59,451 bases of DNA from Oligoflexia bacterium (GTDB taxonomy: Bacteria > Bdellovibrionota > Bacteriovoracia > Bacteriovoracales > Bacteriovoracaceae): NCBI GenBank assembly GCA_015231955.1, contig JADGAN010000033.1, positions 1-59,451 of the forward strand, read 5' to 3'. Position numbers and translations under genes: made by a program. This document shows, piece after piece, positions 42,032 to 51,780 of this stretch (position 1 is the stretch's first letter; every line of letters starts with the position of its first letter). The notes under the pieces were generated by a model. It had not been told where the DNA came from. It made no database searches and saw nothing but the letters and a program-made list of their open reading frames with translations.

Positions 42032-42599
42032 TGGTTGGAGCAGGGATTTTGGTGTCATTGGCAAAGTCTATCCCATTATTGAAGAGGATTTAATCGTGGT
42101 TTTGCAAAAAAAAATGATGGAAAAACAACGAAATGGTGAGTTTGCAAAAGAGATGAAAGCTTTAAAAGAGCGAAGTGAGCAGATGATGAATCGCCCTTAT
42201 GGCGTGAAACTTCCACGTGCAAAGGAGTATCAAGTAACATCCCTTTCTCTTGTCTATAGACTAAAAGAGGATGTTGTAGATGCCGACGGAAAGATTATTT
42301 ATAAAGCAGGAACGGAAGTTAATCCTTTGACCATTAAACAACTCAGTAAGGAGCTTTGTTTTTTTGACGGGGATGACTTAGAACAAGTGAAATGGGTGCT
42401 GAAGATATGTGGAGCAAATCCAATGAATAAACTTATCATGACTAATGGGGGCTTTATTGATCTTAGTCATCGCTACCAAAGGAGGTTCTATTTTGATCAA
42501 AGAGGGGAAATAGTGGAAAGATTGGGAATTAAATCACTACCTGCAAAAGTGAAACAACGAGGAGATCATCTTTATGTTGAAGAATTTCCAATTGATTGA
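41958..42599 (+). CDS. traW: TraW, periplasmic assembly protein
   Basis: A 213-residue protein from ATG 41958 (AAGGA upstream), starting within the peptidase gene in another frame. A signal peptide (LLALLIVCSSGWS) precedes DFGVIGKVYPIIEEDL, the TraW signature, and the C-terminal FYFDQRGEIVERLGIKSLPAKV. TraW works with TrbC in F-type pilus assembly. Confidence 0.88.
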   Translation: MTAAIKKLVKSLQIGLLALLIVCSSGWSRDFGVIGKVYPIIEEDLIVVLQKKMMEKQRNGEFAKEMKALKERSEQMMNRPYGVKLPRAKEYQVTSLSLVYRLKEDVVDADGKIIYKAGTEVNPLTIKQLSKELCFFDGDDLEQVKWVLKICGANPMNKLIMTNGGFIDLSHRYQRRFYFDQRGEIVERLGIKSLPAKVKQRGDHLYVEEFPID

Positions 42600-43611
42600 A
42601 AGATTCAAAAGATATTTTCGAGTGATCGCTATCATCACTCTTTTGTTGTTGGCATCTCATAAAGCTTACGCTGTTGCTTGTGGAGGACGCTTTCCTAACC
42701 CCATTACCGATATTTGCTGGAGCTGTATGTTTCCAATACAAATTGGAACCATTAAAATGAATCCCGTCAAAGAAAATGATAATTTTGATCCTCCTCCTCC
42801 AATGTTTTGCAGTTGTCCTGCTCCTCCTCCTATATTAAAGAGAGTGGGTGTGGGTATTAGTTTTTGGGAACCTGCTCGCATTGCTGAAGTGGTGAGAACG
42901 CCGATGTGTTCACCAACTTTAAATGGGGTTGTTTTGGGTAAATTACCCGTGTCCGCGGGAACTCATAGCAAAACTAAAAATACTGTGGGAGAGGCCTTTT
43001 ATCATGTCCATTGGATTCAATATCCCGTTTTAAATTGGTTAGGGATGATGATCTCGGGAGGGGCCTGTTTTGTGAGCGAGACATTTGATATTGCCTATTT
43101 TTCCGAGGTAGATCCTTTTTGGGATGATGATGAGGTATCGTTTATTTTAAATCCAGAAGCAGTTTTATTTGCAAATCCGATTGCTCAGGCCGCTTGTGCT
43201 GCTGACAGTATTAAGGCCGCGACCACTGGATTTGGATTGGATATTTTGTTTTGGTGTTCTGGTTCCCAGGGTTCACTTTATCCTTTAAGCGGAAGTCACG
43301 CCAATCATATTGGGGGCGTTGATAGCTCATTGGCATTGGTTCATAAGATGATTTTTAAATTGCACAGGCAAGTGCAGGCACATGATACTTCTACAGCACT
43401 TCCGACCACTATGTGTAATGGATGGACGCCGCAACCAATATTAAGAAAGAATCAATATAAGCAACAGATGCTCTATCCGGTTCCACAAAATATGAAGGGA
43501 TATGGATTTGGTGCGCCTTCTATGCTCTGGGGAGCAGGAAGAGAATTTCCCTATAAGGGTGAAGATTTTAGTTACCTTGTGTGGCGCAAGCGCCAATGTT
43601 GCGCCCTGTAG
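42574..43611 (+). CDS. traU: TraU, pilus assembly protein
   Basis: A 345-residue secreted protein. The signal (to about AYA) precedes GGRFPNPITDICWSCMFPI, the TraU opening, and many conserved cysteines (CSCPAPPP, MCNGW, RQCCAL). It is needed for DNA transfer more than pilus formation. It overlaps traW by 26 bases. Confidence 0.92.
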   Translation: MLKNFQLIERFKRYFRVIAIITLLLLASHKAYAVACGGRFPNPITDICWSCMFPIQIGTIKMNPVKENDNFDPPPPMFCSCPAPPPILKRVGVGISFWEPARIAEVVRTPMCSPTLNGVVLGKLPVSAGTHSKTKNTVGEAFYHVHWIQYPVLNWLGMMISGGACFVSETFDIAYFSEVDPFWDDDEVSFILNPEAVLFANPIAQAACAADSIKAATTGFGLDILFWCSGSQGSLYPLSGSHANHIGGVDSSLALVHKMIFKLHRQVQAHDTSTALPTTMCNGWTPQPILRKNQYKQQMLYPVPQNMKGYGFGAPSMLWGAGREFPYKGEDFSYLVWRKRQCCAL

Positions 43612-43628
43612 TTTGGAGATAGTGACTC

Positions 43629-44321
43629 ATGAGAAGTTTTCTTACTGTCGTGATAATGATTTTGTTTACAGAAGTATTGGCCGGATCTGCCTTCGATCGT
43701 GATCACGATCGCGATTACTACCAAGAACCAAGCAAAGAAGAGTTAATGCAAAAACAAGAAGAGATCGCAAACTTGTTTTCTAAAGCAAGTGGTTTAAGGG
43801 AGAACAATGCCTTCGATCAAAATTTACAAAAAGAAAGGAGAAATTTAAAAAAGATAACTATAAGCTCATCTCATGAGTATCAAATTCCCGATAAATTCCT
43901 CTCCCTAAAAAAAGAAGTTCCTATCGCAAAATTAGGAAATAGTGTTGAAACGACAAGAAAGGTCGATCGTCCTCCTCTAATCTTTGTTTCTCTATCAATG
44001 CCACAAGAGGAGTTAAAACTGCTTCTTTATGAGGCCAATAGAGTAGGGAGTGCAATTGTTCTTCGAGGATTTTATAAGGATTTAAAATCTACTCTGGCCA
44101 AGATTAAAGAATTAAAACTTGAAGAGGGTTTTATGATTGATCCTACTTTATTTAATCAATATGCAATCAAGCAAGTCCCTGCATTTATTATTCCGGTGGA
44201 TAATGACCACTACTTAAAAGCAAGTGGTTCTGTTTCATTGAAATATTTTTTAGATTTAGTGATAAGAGTAGGGACTAAAGATGAAGTATCGATTGCTAAA
44301 AGATGGTTGGCCAAAATATGA
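43629..44321 (+). CDS. trbC: TrbC, F-type assembly protein
   Basis: A 230-residue periplasmic protein with signal peptide. The conserved half is FVSLSMPQEELKLLL through LRGFYKDLKSTL and TLFNQYAIKQVPAFII, the TrbC/thioredoxin-like pattern of F-type systems. It partners with TraW. The stop overlaps the traN start (ATGA). Confidence 0.85.
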   Translation: MRSFLTVVIMILFTEVLAGSAFDRDHDRDYYQEPSKEELMQKQEEIANLFSKASGLRENNAFDQNLQKERRNLKKITISSSHEYQIPDKFLSLKKEVPIAKLGNSVETTRKVDRPPLIFVSLSMPQEELKLLLYEANRVGSAIVLRGFYKDLKSTLAKIKELKLEEGFMIDPTLFNQYAIKQVPAFIIPVDNDHYLKASGSVSLKYFLDLVIRVGTKDEVSIAKRWLAKI

Positions 44322-46192
44322 GAGCAAAAACGATTACTTTAACATTTTTATTTTGTATTGAAGTTGCGCTTGCTTATGACATCGATGAAAAGTGGAAGAA
44401 AGAGGGGGATGCTTTAAATTCAAAGTATGGATCAACTGGGGCAACCACTGATCTTAATACTGTTCCAGGATACAAAGGAACAGATGTACCAGAGACACAA
44501 TATTATGACAAAGGAGAGGGTTATGTTAACGCTGCTATAGAGGATGCAAAAAAAAATGAGACAGCTTCTTACATAAACACTGCCTCTGCACAAAGGCCTA
44601 AGATCAAGATCGATCCCAAAAAAGATCCTCTTTTTAAGAGAGTAGATGCTATAGAGGAAAAGGCCCACTCTTTATCGGAGAGTTATCAAGGGTGCCAAAA
44701 ATTACCGGTGGGTTCGGATGATATTACCAAATATGAAAAAAAATCGTGTTTTGAATATGGGAGAAGGGAGCAAATTGCCTTTAGTTGCGATAGACAACTA
44801 TTGGTTAGTTGTCGGAATAGCAATGCAGGCGAGACCCTCCCGTTCAATAGTAACGATTTCACCATCACAGGGCCTGCTTTTGCTATGAAAGAACGAGGAA
44901 CCAATATCTATTTTGGATCAGAGACCAATGATCGAAGAGGTGGTTGCAGTAACTATACCAACACCATCACCTTCGATGTAAAAAGTGTTGATGATATCGT
45001 TGAATTTAGAATTGAATCGTTTATGTATGATGACCGCATCACCTTGTCGCTTAATGGGAAAACAATCTTTGAGGAGCCGCCTGGGGGATGTGAGCGCGGG
45101 CAAATCTTTACTAAACCTGGTCTTGATTTAAAACCTTATTTAAAAGCAGGGATCAACTCTTTAACCGTGGTAAACCTTGTCGCTGGAACAGGAAGGGCCT
45201 GGATTAATTTAAGGGCATCTCGAAAAAGTCGTTGTGATGCCGTGGAAAGTTACCTCTATGCTTGTGAAAATGGAAAAAATTACCAAGAGGCCGTTCTGGC
45301 CAGTAGTAACTGTATCGAAGGAGCAGAAACAAGAAATATCAAGGGAACATTATTCACAAAGGAGTGTTGGCGTTTTAACGATAATTTTACTCAATGGGAA
45401 GCTCCTGTTTATACCAAAGATCCACTCTGCGATGAGCTAGTTCAAAAAGGGTGTGGCGTGCTCTCTAATCATTGTATAGAGAGTGACCCCTCCTACTGTA
45501 AAAAGAGAGAGATCACTTACTCTTGCCCTTATCAAGAGTCTGCTCGCTTTGTTGATCTTTGTGGAGATCAATTGGTCTGTCCTGATGGAAAGTGCACAAA
45601 AGAGTATCAGGAGTATCAACCGGCCACCGAAGATTTTAAAAAGGCCGCTACGGCATTAGAGGTTGCGAAGATGTTATCCAAAGAGTTAGAACCAGAAAAG
45701 TTGTCGGTCTTTAAGGGAGCTTATAAAGAGTGCAAGGAGAGTAACTTAGGATTTAAAAACTGCTGTAAAGATAAAGGCTGGGGATTAGCTCTTGGGATCA
45801 CAGAATGTAATAGCGATGAAAAAGAGCTGGGATTAGCTAAAGAGTCGGGACGGAATCACTATATTGGGAGTTACAAAACGGGAACTGCCATCGATCGTAG
45901 GACTTATCAATCTCATTGCGTCTATCCCTCTAAGCTTGCCAAAATTATCGTTGAGCAGGGAAAACAGCAGTTAAAAAAAGGTTTTGGAGAAACACGTTCT
46001 CCAGATTGCTCTGGTCTAACTTTAAGTGAGTTAGAAAACCTTAACTTTGATCAGATCAACTTCTCTGAATTTTATAGTGATATTCAAAGCAAAATAGACT
46101 CTTACCAAGAACCGGATAGTAATCAAGCGGTAGCAAAATTTAAAGAAACCATTGAGAAAAAACTAAAATCACTAAGTAAGGATAAATCGTGA
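44318..46192 (+). CDS. traN: TraN, mating-pair stabilisation protein
   Basis: A 624-residue secreted protein from ATG 44318. It is rich in cysteine (for example SCFEYGRREQIAFSC, RCDAVESYLYAC, NCCKDKGWG), as expected for the outer-membrane adhesin TraN that recognises the recipient. F TraN is 602 residues. The part after about 150 may form the exposed receptor-binding region (a jelly-roll-like stretch with VDDIVEFRIES). Confidence 0.88.
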   Translation: MRAKTITLTFLFCIEVALAYDIDEKWKKEGDALNSKYGSTGATTDLNTVPGYKGTDVPETQYYDKGEGYVNAAIEDAKKNETASYINTASAQRPKIKIDPKKDPLFKRVDAIEEKAHSLSESYQGCQKLPVGSDDITKYEKKSCFEYGRREQIAFSCDRQLLVSCRNSNAGETLPFNSNDFTITGPAFAMKERGTNIYFGSETNDRRGGCSNYTNTITFDVKSVDDIVEFRIESFMYDDRITLSLNGKTIFEEPPGGCERGQIFTKPGLDLKPYLKAGINSLTVVNLVAGTGRAWINLRASRKSRCDAVESYLYACENGKNYQEAVLASSNCIEGAETRNIKGTLFTKECWRFNDNFTQWEAPVYTKDPLCDELVQKGCGVLSNHCIESDPSYCKKREITYSCPYQESARFVDLCGDQLVCPDGKCTKEYQEYQPATEDFKKAATALEVAKMLSKELEPEKLSVFKGAYKECKESNLGFKNCCKDKGWGLALGITECNSDEKELGLAKESGRNHYIGSYKTGTAIDRRTYQSHCVYPSKLAKIIVEQGKQQLKKGFGETRSPDCSGLTLSELENLNFDQINFSEFYSDIQSKIDSYQEPDSNQAVAKFKETIEKKLKSLSKDKS

Positions 46193-46965
46193 AAAGATTG
46201 GTTGTTGTTATTTTGCTATTAGCTACGAATTCTAAAGCAGAGGATAAATCCTTCTTTGATGATCGTGAGAGGGGGTGGTGGTGGTATGAAAAGATCGCCA
46301 CTGCGCCTAAATTTGAACAAAAAAATGGTGACAAACAAGCGATCCCAGAAAACTTAAATCTTACGCCTAAACAACAATTGGAAGCACAAGGTAAGGCATG
46401 GGAAGATGCCTTTGCCAAGTCCGTAGTGTCCCCAACCGAACAAAACATAAAAGAGTATCTCTACCTAACGAAAAAAATCAATGAACAGGCCCAGAAATTT
46501 TCTTTTGCTTTTAAAGAGAGTATCTGGGTAAATCCAGAGTTTGATTATTCGCTAGAAAAACCTGTGGCCACGCAAGCAATCGTTACTCAAAATGAACGAG
46601 ATTTTACCAATGTAGAAAAAGAGCTAAAAAAGATTGCTAAGGATTATGGGCTCATCTTTTTCTTTAAAGGAAGTTGTCCTCATTGTCATAGTTTTTCTCC
46701 GCTTCTAAAGAAATTTGCTGAACACTATGAGTTCACGATACTACCAGTAACGTTAGATGGAGAATCATTAGCGGAATTTTCTAAACCTAAAAAAAATATC
46801 TTTCTTGGCGAAAAACTAAATGTTTCTGTCGTTCCAGCACTCTACTTAGTGCATCCTGACAGCAACACTATTTCTCCCATCAGTTTTGGGTATACCGATT
46901 GGAGTAATCTTATGCAAAAGATTATCACCGCGGTTAAAAGAGATACCCGCATGGAGAGAAGATGA
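46189..46965 (+). CDS. traF: TraF, thioredoxin-like assembly protein
   Basis: A 258-residue periplasmic protein. The signal peptide is followed by an N-terminal helical part with GWWWYEKI and a thioredoxin fold whose active site is CPHC near 163 in FFKGSCPHCHSFSPL. The intact CxxC suggests it can help disulfide formation in TraN, TraU and TraH; F TraF lacks this pair. It overlaps traN and traH. Confidence 0.9.
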   Translation: MKRLVVVILLLATNSKAEDKSFFDDRERGWWWYEKIATAPKFEQKNGDKQAIPENLNLTPKQQLEAQGKAWEDAFAKSVVSPTEQNIKEYLYLTKKINEQAQKFSFAFKESIWVNPEFDYSLEKPVATQAIVTQNERDFTNVEKELKKIAKDYGLIFFFKGSCPHCHSFSPLLKKFAEHYEFTILPVTLDGESLAEFSKPKKNIFLGEKLNVSVVPALYLVHPDSNTISPISFGYTDWSNLMQKIITAVKRDTRMERR

Positions 46966-48407
46966 TTTGCAAACGATACCTCTCTATTTTACTCTGTTTA
47001 AGCTTGTTGATCATGACTCCGCTTATGGTAAAGGCCAGCACGGCCGATAAGATCAATAAATGGTTTGAAAATCAAAACTATGTGAACACCACTAACCCAG
47101 GGGTTTATGAGGGGCAAACTGCTAGGTACGCCACTCTTGGTGGGGTATCCACAAGATCAGCAATCACCCAACCCTTTGAACTTTTTAATCTACAAACCCC
47201 TAAATTTTCCGCTGGCTGCGGAGGTATTGATTTTTATACGGGAGGATTTTCGGCCATCAACGCTGATCAATTCATTCAAGCGCTACGATCGATTGGACAA
47301 AACGCTCAATCATTGGCCTTTATGTTGGCCATACAAGTGGTTTCCCCTCAATTGGCTGGAGTTATGCAAAAGGTGCAAGAGTGGGCCGCTGAATTTAAAA
47401 AATTAAGTAAAGACTCCTGTGCAATTGCCACGCAAATGCTGGGGGGAACGATGAACTACTTTGGTGCGCGCGAAGGCAACTGCACCATTAAACGCATGTC
47501 TGATTATGGAGAGGATTGGTCAAACGCCAACTATGTTTGTACCAATGGCGGGCAAATCAAACCTACCGAGGCCAGTGGAGATCCCAATAAGGCCACTTTC
47601 ATCAAAGGAAATCTTGCTTGGTACGTCTTAATGCAAGACCCTTACTTTAGAAGTGATCTAGAGTTTGCAGAAATTATTATGAACCTTACGGGAACTCTAC
47701 TTATTAGCGATGCTGACTCTGGAAGTGATGCTAAAAGTAACATCATTCCAATTACTCCTGCTTTAAGTAAAAACATCAAAGATGAGCGCTTTTTAGATCT
47801 AAAAAATGCTTTGCTCAATGGGTATCAATCAAAGAGATCACTTTTACTTTATCGTTGTGAAACTTTATCGGATAAACAGGAGGGCTGTCCTAAGCTTAGT
47901 GACTTAAAAGAGTTTTCACCGGAATGGGAAGGTCTCTTCTTTAAAGTCAATAAACTTATCTCTAATATTGTTAAAAACATTTATAAAGATGGTGTCTTGT
48001 CCGATCAAGAAAAGGGACTGATTAATGCCACATCCCTACCACTTTATCGATTTTTAACTGTAGTGACCGCTTTTTATCCCAGCACAACCTTGAACAAATC
48101 GCTCTATGAAGAGTACACAAAACTTATCGCCACTGATATTCTCTTGCGTTCATTAAGTGCAACCGTATCCAGGGTTAATCAACAATCGTATCTCTTGAAA
48201 AATGGGATGTCATCATCACTCCAAGTGAAAGAATATCAAGAAAGACTTAAAGAGGTGCTTGATGGATTAGCAGAGCTTGTCAAAGAAAATAGCGTCAATG
48301 CAGAAAAATCGTTAGAGATGCTTCAACGAATTCAGATGTATGAAAAAACGTTAATGAGCAGGCTTAGTGGTGGTTTTATCTCCAGTGCCTTATGGGGGAG
48401 TAGATGA
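46962..48407 (+). CDS. traH: TraH, pilus assembly protein
   Basis: A 481-residue secreted protein. The family signature FSAGCGGIDFYTGGFS lies near 80, with SCAIATQMLGG near 145. The C-terminal half is coiled-coil (YQERLKEVLDGLAELV). TraH helps stabilise the pilus base in the outer envelope. F TraH is 458 residues. Confidence 0.92.
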   Translation: MICKRYLSILLCLSLLIMTPLMVKASTADKINKWFENQNYVNTTNPGVYEGQTARYATLGGVSTRSAITQPFELFNLQTPKFSAGCGGIDFYTGGFSAINADQFIQALRSIGQNAQSLAFMLAIQVVSPQLAGVMQKVQEWAAEFKKLSKDSCAIATQMLGGTMNYFGAREGNCTIKRMSDYGEDWSNANYVCTNGGQIKPTEASGDPNKATFIKGNLAWYVLMQDPYFRSDLEFAEIIMNLTGTLLISDADSGSDAKSNIIPITPALSKNIKDERFLDLKNALLNGYQSKRSLLLYRCETLSDKQEGCPKLSDLKEFSPEWEGLFFKVNKLISNIVKNIYKDGVLSDQEKGLINATSLPLYRFLTVVTAFYPSTTLNKSLYEEYTKLIATDILLRSLSATVSRVNQQSYLLKNGMSSSLQVKEYQERLKEVLDGLAELVKENSVNAEKSLEMLQRIQMYEKTLMSRLSGGFISSALWGSR

Positions 48408-51163
48408 ATTTTGAGATCTACACTTATGGCGGTGGCGATTTCTTAAGAATGATCTTTAATGGGATTGCGCAAGTCTTTGGCAACAACGATTATCTCGTGG
48501 CCATCAAAACGGCCGCGCTGTTAGGTTTTTTAGGAGTTTTGATTACCGCCGCTTTTCAAAAGGGCAAAATCGATGTGCAATGGATTCTGCTGGTGAGTTT
48601 AATCAATATGACTTTGATTGTTCCTAAAACATCCTTACTTATCACCGATCGAGTCGTTCCTGCTAACTCTGCCGTGGTGGGCAACGTTCCCATGGGAATA
48701 AGTGCAACGGCAGCTATTTTTAGTCGCGTTGGTGATTGGATCACTCGAAGTTTTGAGCAAGTTTTTTCTTTGCCAAATGAGATCAGTTATACCACTAGTG
48801 GTCTTCTGTTTGCTCAGACACTGGTAGAAGAGTCCACTAGATTTGAGATCACGACTGCACGCCTGGCATCGAACTTAAGTGATTTCTGGAAGAGTTGCGC
48901 CTACTACGACATTTTATTAGGACTTTACTCTTGGGATGAAGTTTTAAAAACAACCGATCTTTTGGATTTTTTCGGTAAAAAGACTTCACAAAGCAGGGCC
49001 TTCACCTACGAGGCCCTTGATCGCGAACGGCAGGTAATCCCTTGTCGAGAAGGATTTAACACCTACCTAGTCAAAGATCTTCAAGAAGAACTCAGTAATG
49101 CCATAAATGTCCATGGAGCTAAACTCATTGCCAAGACCGCAGAAAAAAATGCAAAGGATGATCGTTTAAAGGAGGCCGTTTATCGTTTTTCCTCATCTAT
49201 GCCTGTGGCCTATAAGTATTTAACCAACTTAACACTTAGTAATTCACAAATCATCTCTCAAAACATGTTGGCCAATAGTTTTAAGCGAGGGCTTATGAAC
49301 TTTGCAACCGATGCTGATGCCGCCGCTGCTGCTGAAGATTTTTCTTTGGCCAAAGCAGAAGCAGAGAGAAGAACCACTTTCTCAGTCATGGGGAAATTAG
49401 CAAAAAAGACACTTCCGATCCTTCATAATATCTTCGAGAGTATCATCTATGCCATTTTTCCCATCGTCATGCTTATGGCCATGCTTCCAAGTGCCACGAG
49501 AGTCCTCTCTCGATATGCGATGGCGCTCTTCTGGATTAATTTATGGTCTCCACTCTACGCTATCTTGCATTTTGCAGTCTCTTATCATAGTCAAAAAGCA
49601 GCAACGATGGCCACCATCGCTGATGGCAAAGGATTTTTTACTGGTCTTACCCTTTTAACCAACACTGAACTAGGAAATGTTCTCTCTGATTATGCAGCTA
49701 TTACGGGTTACTTATCTCTAAGTATTCCCATGATCTCATGGCTTGTAGTTAACGCCTCTGGATCGATGATGGCCTCACTTGCAGGTAGAATTATGGAGGG
49801 ATATGATCGCCCAGTCTCTAGTGCTGCCAGTGAGGCCACCAGCGGGAATGTGAGCTTAGGACAGTACAACTACCAAAATCAAAGCGCCTTTCAATCTAAC
49901 ATCGCCCCTCAATCAACAGAGGGCACGATGTCCTATCAAGGAGCAGATGGGGTGAGAACAAAAACGACAGATAAGGGGAGTTATTATGACATTCCAGCAT
50001 CATCATCACCACTCTCTATGAATTTTAGTAGCAATATTGGTAACTCCATCAGAGAAAGTTATAACGAGGCCAAATCGCAAGAAGAGTCATCCATGATGGA
50101 TAATTTGCAATCCACGGCATCCCTATCTTCTGCGAAAAACTCCTCCATTGATCATATTAATAATTCTAAATATTATTCTGAAGGGCTATCAGAAACTGAT
50201 CGTCACTTTTTATCTCATTCTAACGAAAAGAGCCAAAACCTTCTTAATCAATACGCTAAAAGTATTGGCCTTAATGACAGCATCGCCAAAACGCTTAGAG
50301 GGCACGTTGAGGGATCTGGAGGCGTTGGTGGCAATATCAAAATTGCAGAGCTAGGAGCAAAACTTAATGGCCAGTTTTCTTTAGGAAAAGAGCATGTTTC
50401 CAATGAACAAATTGGAAACATGCTTCAGTTCATGACTAGTAGGCAGTACAATGAAGCTCAAAGCGAGGAGGCAACAACTGCAAAGGATATTCTACATAAA
50501 CTCGACTCAAGCGAAGGTAAAAACAAAGAACACGCTTTAACAGATGCGCTTGATAAACATAATCAACTCTCGCTTAAACATGCAAAATCGGTTGGCCATC
50601 TCGAGCAAATTTCAAACCAAAAAGAAAAGTATGAACAAACAATGGCATCCATTAATCAATCGGCCATCGATGGATTAATGCATTGGATGACCACGGAAAA
50701 AGAGATCCCTAGCGATTACGCTACAGATCTTATCACTCAAGCAAATAGAGGAAATAACAATGCGCTAAAAGAACTTAATGCCCATGCAAGGGCATATGTT
50801 GAAGATAAACTAAAGGATAGCAATGTTGGATTTAGTTTTAAAAATGATACAAGTGAGGAATCGCTAAAAAGGGAATACAAAAACGCAAGCAATGACTATG
50901 ATGAAAAACATCCAATAAGGAACAACCTTAACTGGGCCGATCAAGACAAATATGATAGTGTCGAAAAGAGAGTCTATGAGACTTTTAAAAATCCAGCTTT
51001 ACTAAAGGAAAGGATTTCAAAGCATCCTTCACAGTCTCAGAAAGAGATTAATGAAGAAGGGATGAAACTTAAAGAAGAGTACAGTGAAGACTTAAAAAAT
51101 AACTCTTTTTTCAAATCATCTAAAACAAACAGAGTAGATGAATTCAAGGGGATGATCCAATGA
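48404..51163 (+). CDS. traG: TraG, mating-pair stabilisation and pilus protein
   Basis: A 919-residue protein with several N-terminal membrane helices (about 30-50, 55-75, then 345-375, 385-410 and 440-470) and a long polar C-terminal domain. TraG anchors the machine in the inner membrane, and its C-terminal part is linked to mating-pair stabilisation and exclusion. The typical stretch FPIVMLMAMLP is present. Confidence 0.9.
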   Translation: MNFEIYTYGGGDFLRMIFNGIAQVFGNNDYLVAIKTAALLGFLGVLITAAFQKGKIDVQWILLVSLINMTLIVPKTSLLITDRVVPANSAVVGNVPMGISATAAIFSRVGDWITRSFEQVFSLPNEISYTTSGLLFAQTLVEESTRFEITTARLASNLSDFWKSCAYYDILLGLYSWDEVLKTTDLLDFFGKKTSQSRAFTYEALDRERQVIPCREGFNTYLVKDLQEELSNAINVHGAKLIAKTAEKNAKDDRLKEAVYRFSSSMPVAYKYLTNLTLSNSQIISQNMLANSFKRGLMNFATDADAAAAAEDFSLAKAEAERRTTFSVMGKLAKKTLPILHNIFESIIYAIFPIVMLMAMLPSATRVLSRYAMALFWINLWSPLYAILHFAVSYHSQKAATMATIADGKGFFTGLTLLTNTELGNVLSDYAAITGYLSLSIPMISWLVVNASGSMMASLAGRIMEGYDRPVSSAASEATSGNVSLGQYNYQNQSAFQSNIAPQSTEGTMSYQGADGVRTKTTDKGSYYDIPASSSPLSMNFSSNIGNSIRESYNEAKSQEESSMMDNLQSTASLSSAKNSSIDHINNSKYYSEGLSETDRHFLSHSNEKSQNLLNQYAKSIGLNDSIAKTLRGHVEGSGGVGGNIKIAELGAKLNGQFSLGKEHVSNEQIGNMLQFMTSRQYNEAQSEEATTAKDILHKLDSSEGKNKEHALTDALDKHNQLSLKHAKSVGHLEQISNQKEKYEQTMASINQSAIDGLMHWMTTEKEIPSDYATDLITQANRGNNNALKELNAHARAYVEDKLKDSNVGFSFKNDTSEESLKREYKNASNDYDEKHPIRNNLNWADQDKYDSVEKRVYETFKNPALLKERISKHPSQSQKEINEEGMKLKEEYSEDLKNNSFFKSSKTNRVDEFKGMIQ

Positions 51164-51780
51164 AAAATTTTGTAATGATCATGTTTTTCGTTCTGATTAC
51201 TTTACCTCAACTAGCATCAAGCAATGAATCAAAAGGGCAAAAGGAAGATCAAGTAAGCAAGGAGCAAGAACCTGAATGGCTTGTCTTTATTAGGAAAAAG
51301 AGAATTGAAATGGAGGAACAAAGAAAGGCCGAAGGAAAGCCACCTCTCGATTGGAATGAGAGAGTTAAGCATTTTGATGCAAGAATCGAAAAAAGTGTTA
51401 AGGACGCTCAAAAAAAGTCAGATAAGATGATGGCCTATTTAAGCCAACCGACAGAATATGACATTAAATTCAAGAAAATAATGGAGGCAAAACAACGAGA
51501 AGTTGAACAAGAATTCATAGCAAATGTCCGCCATATCAATAAAGCATCGGCCGATTTCCAGGAGAGATTCGCGGCCAAGCAAGCACAGATGAGTAAGGAG
51601 CAAAGCGAGTTTGATAAACAATTTTTCAAAGAGATGATGACAGAAACAAAGGACTTTAAAAAGCGTCATGATGAATTTGAAAAGCAGTTTGATAATAGCG
51701 TAAAAAAAATTGTAGATTGTGGTTATGATTATAAAAACCCAGTTTTAAAAGCTTGGGTGGATCTTGTATGCTCTCATTAA
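51160..51780 (+). CDS. Secreted coiled-coil protein between traG and traI
   Basis: A 206-residue protein with a signal peptide (MIMFFVLITLPQLASS) and an almost wholly charged coiled coil. One Cys pair is near the end (VDCGYDYKN, LVCSH). In F, the surface- and entry-exclusion genes traS and traT lie in this place, so an exclusion role is possible but is inference from position alone. Its end overlaps the relaxase start. Confidence 0.55.
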   Translation: MKNFVMIMFFVLITLPQLASSNESKGQKEDQVSKEQEPEWLVFIRKKRIEMEEQRKAEGKPPLDWNERVKHFDARIEKSVKDAQKKSDKMMAYLSQPTEYDIKFKKIMEAKQREVEQEFIANVRHINKASADFQERFAAKQAQMSKEQSEFDKQFFKEMMTETKDFKKRHDEFEKQFDNSVKKIVDCGYDYKNPVLKAWVDLVCSH

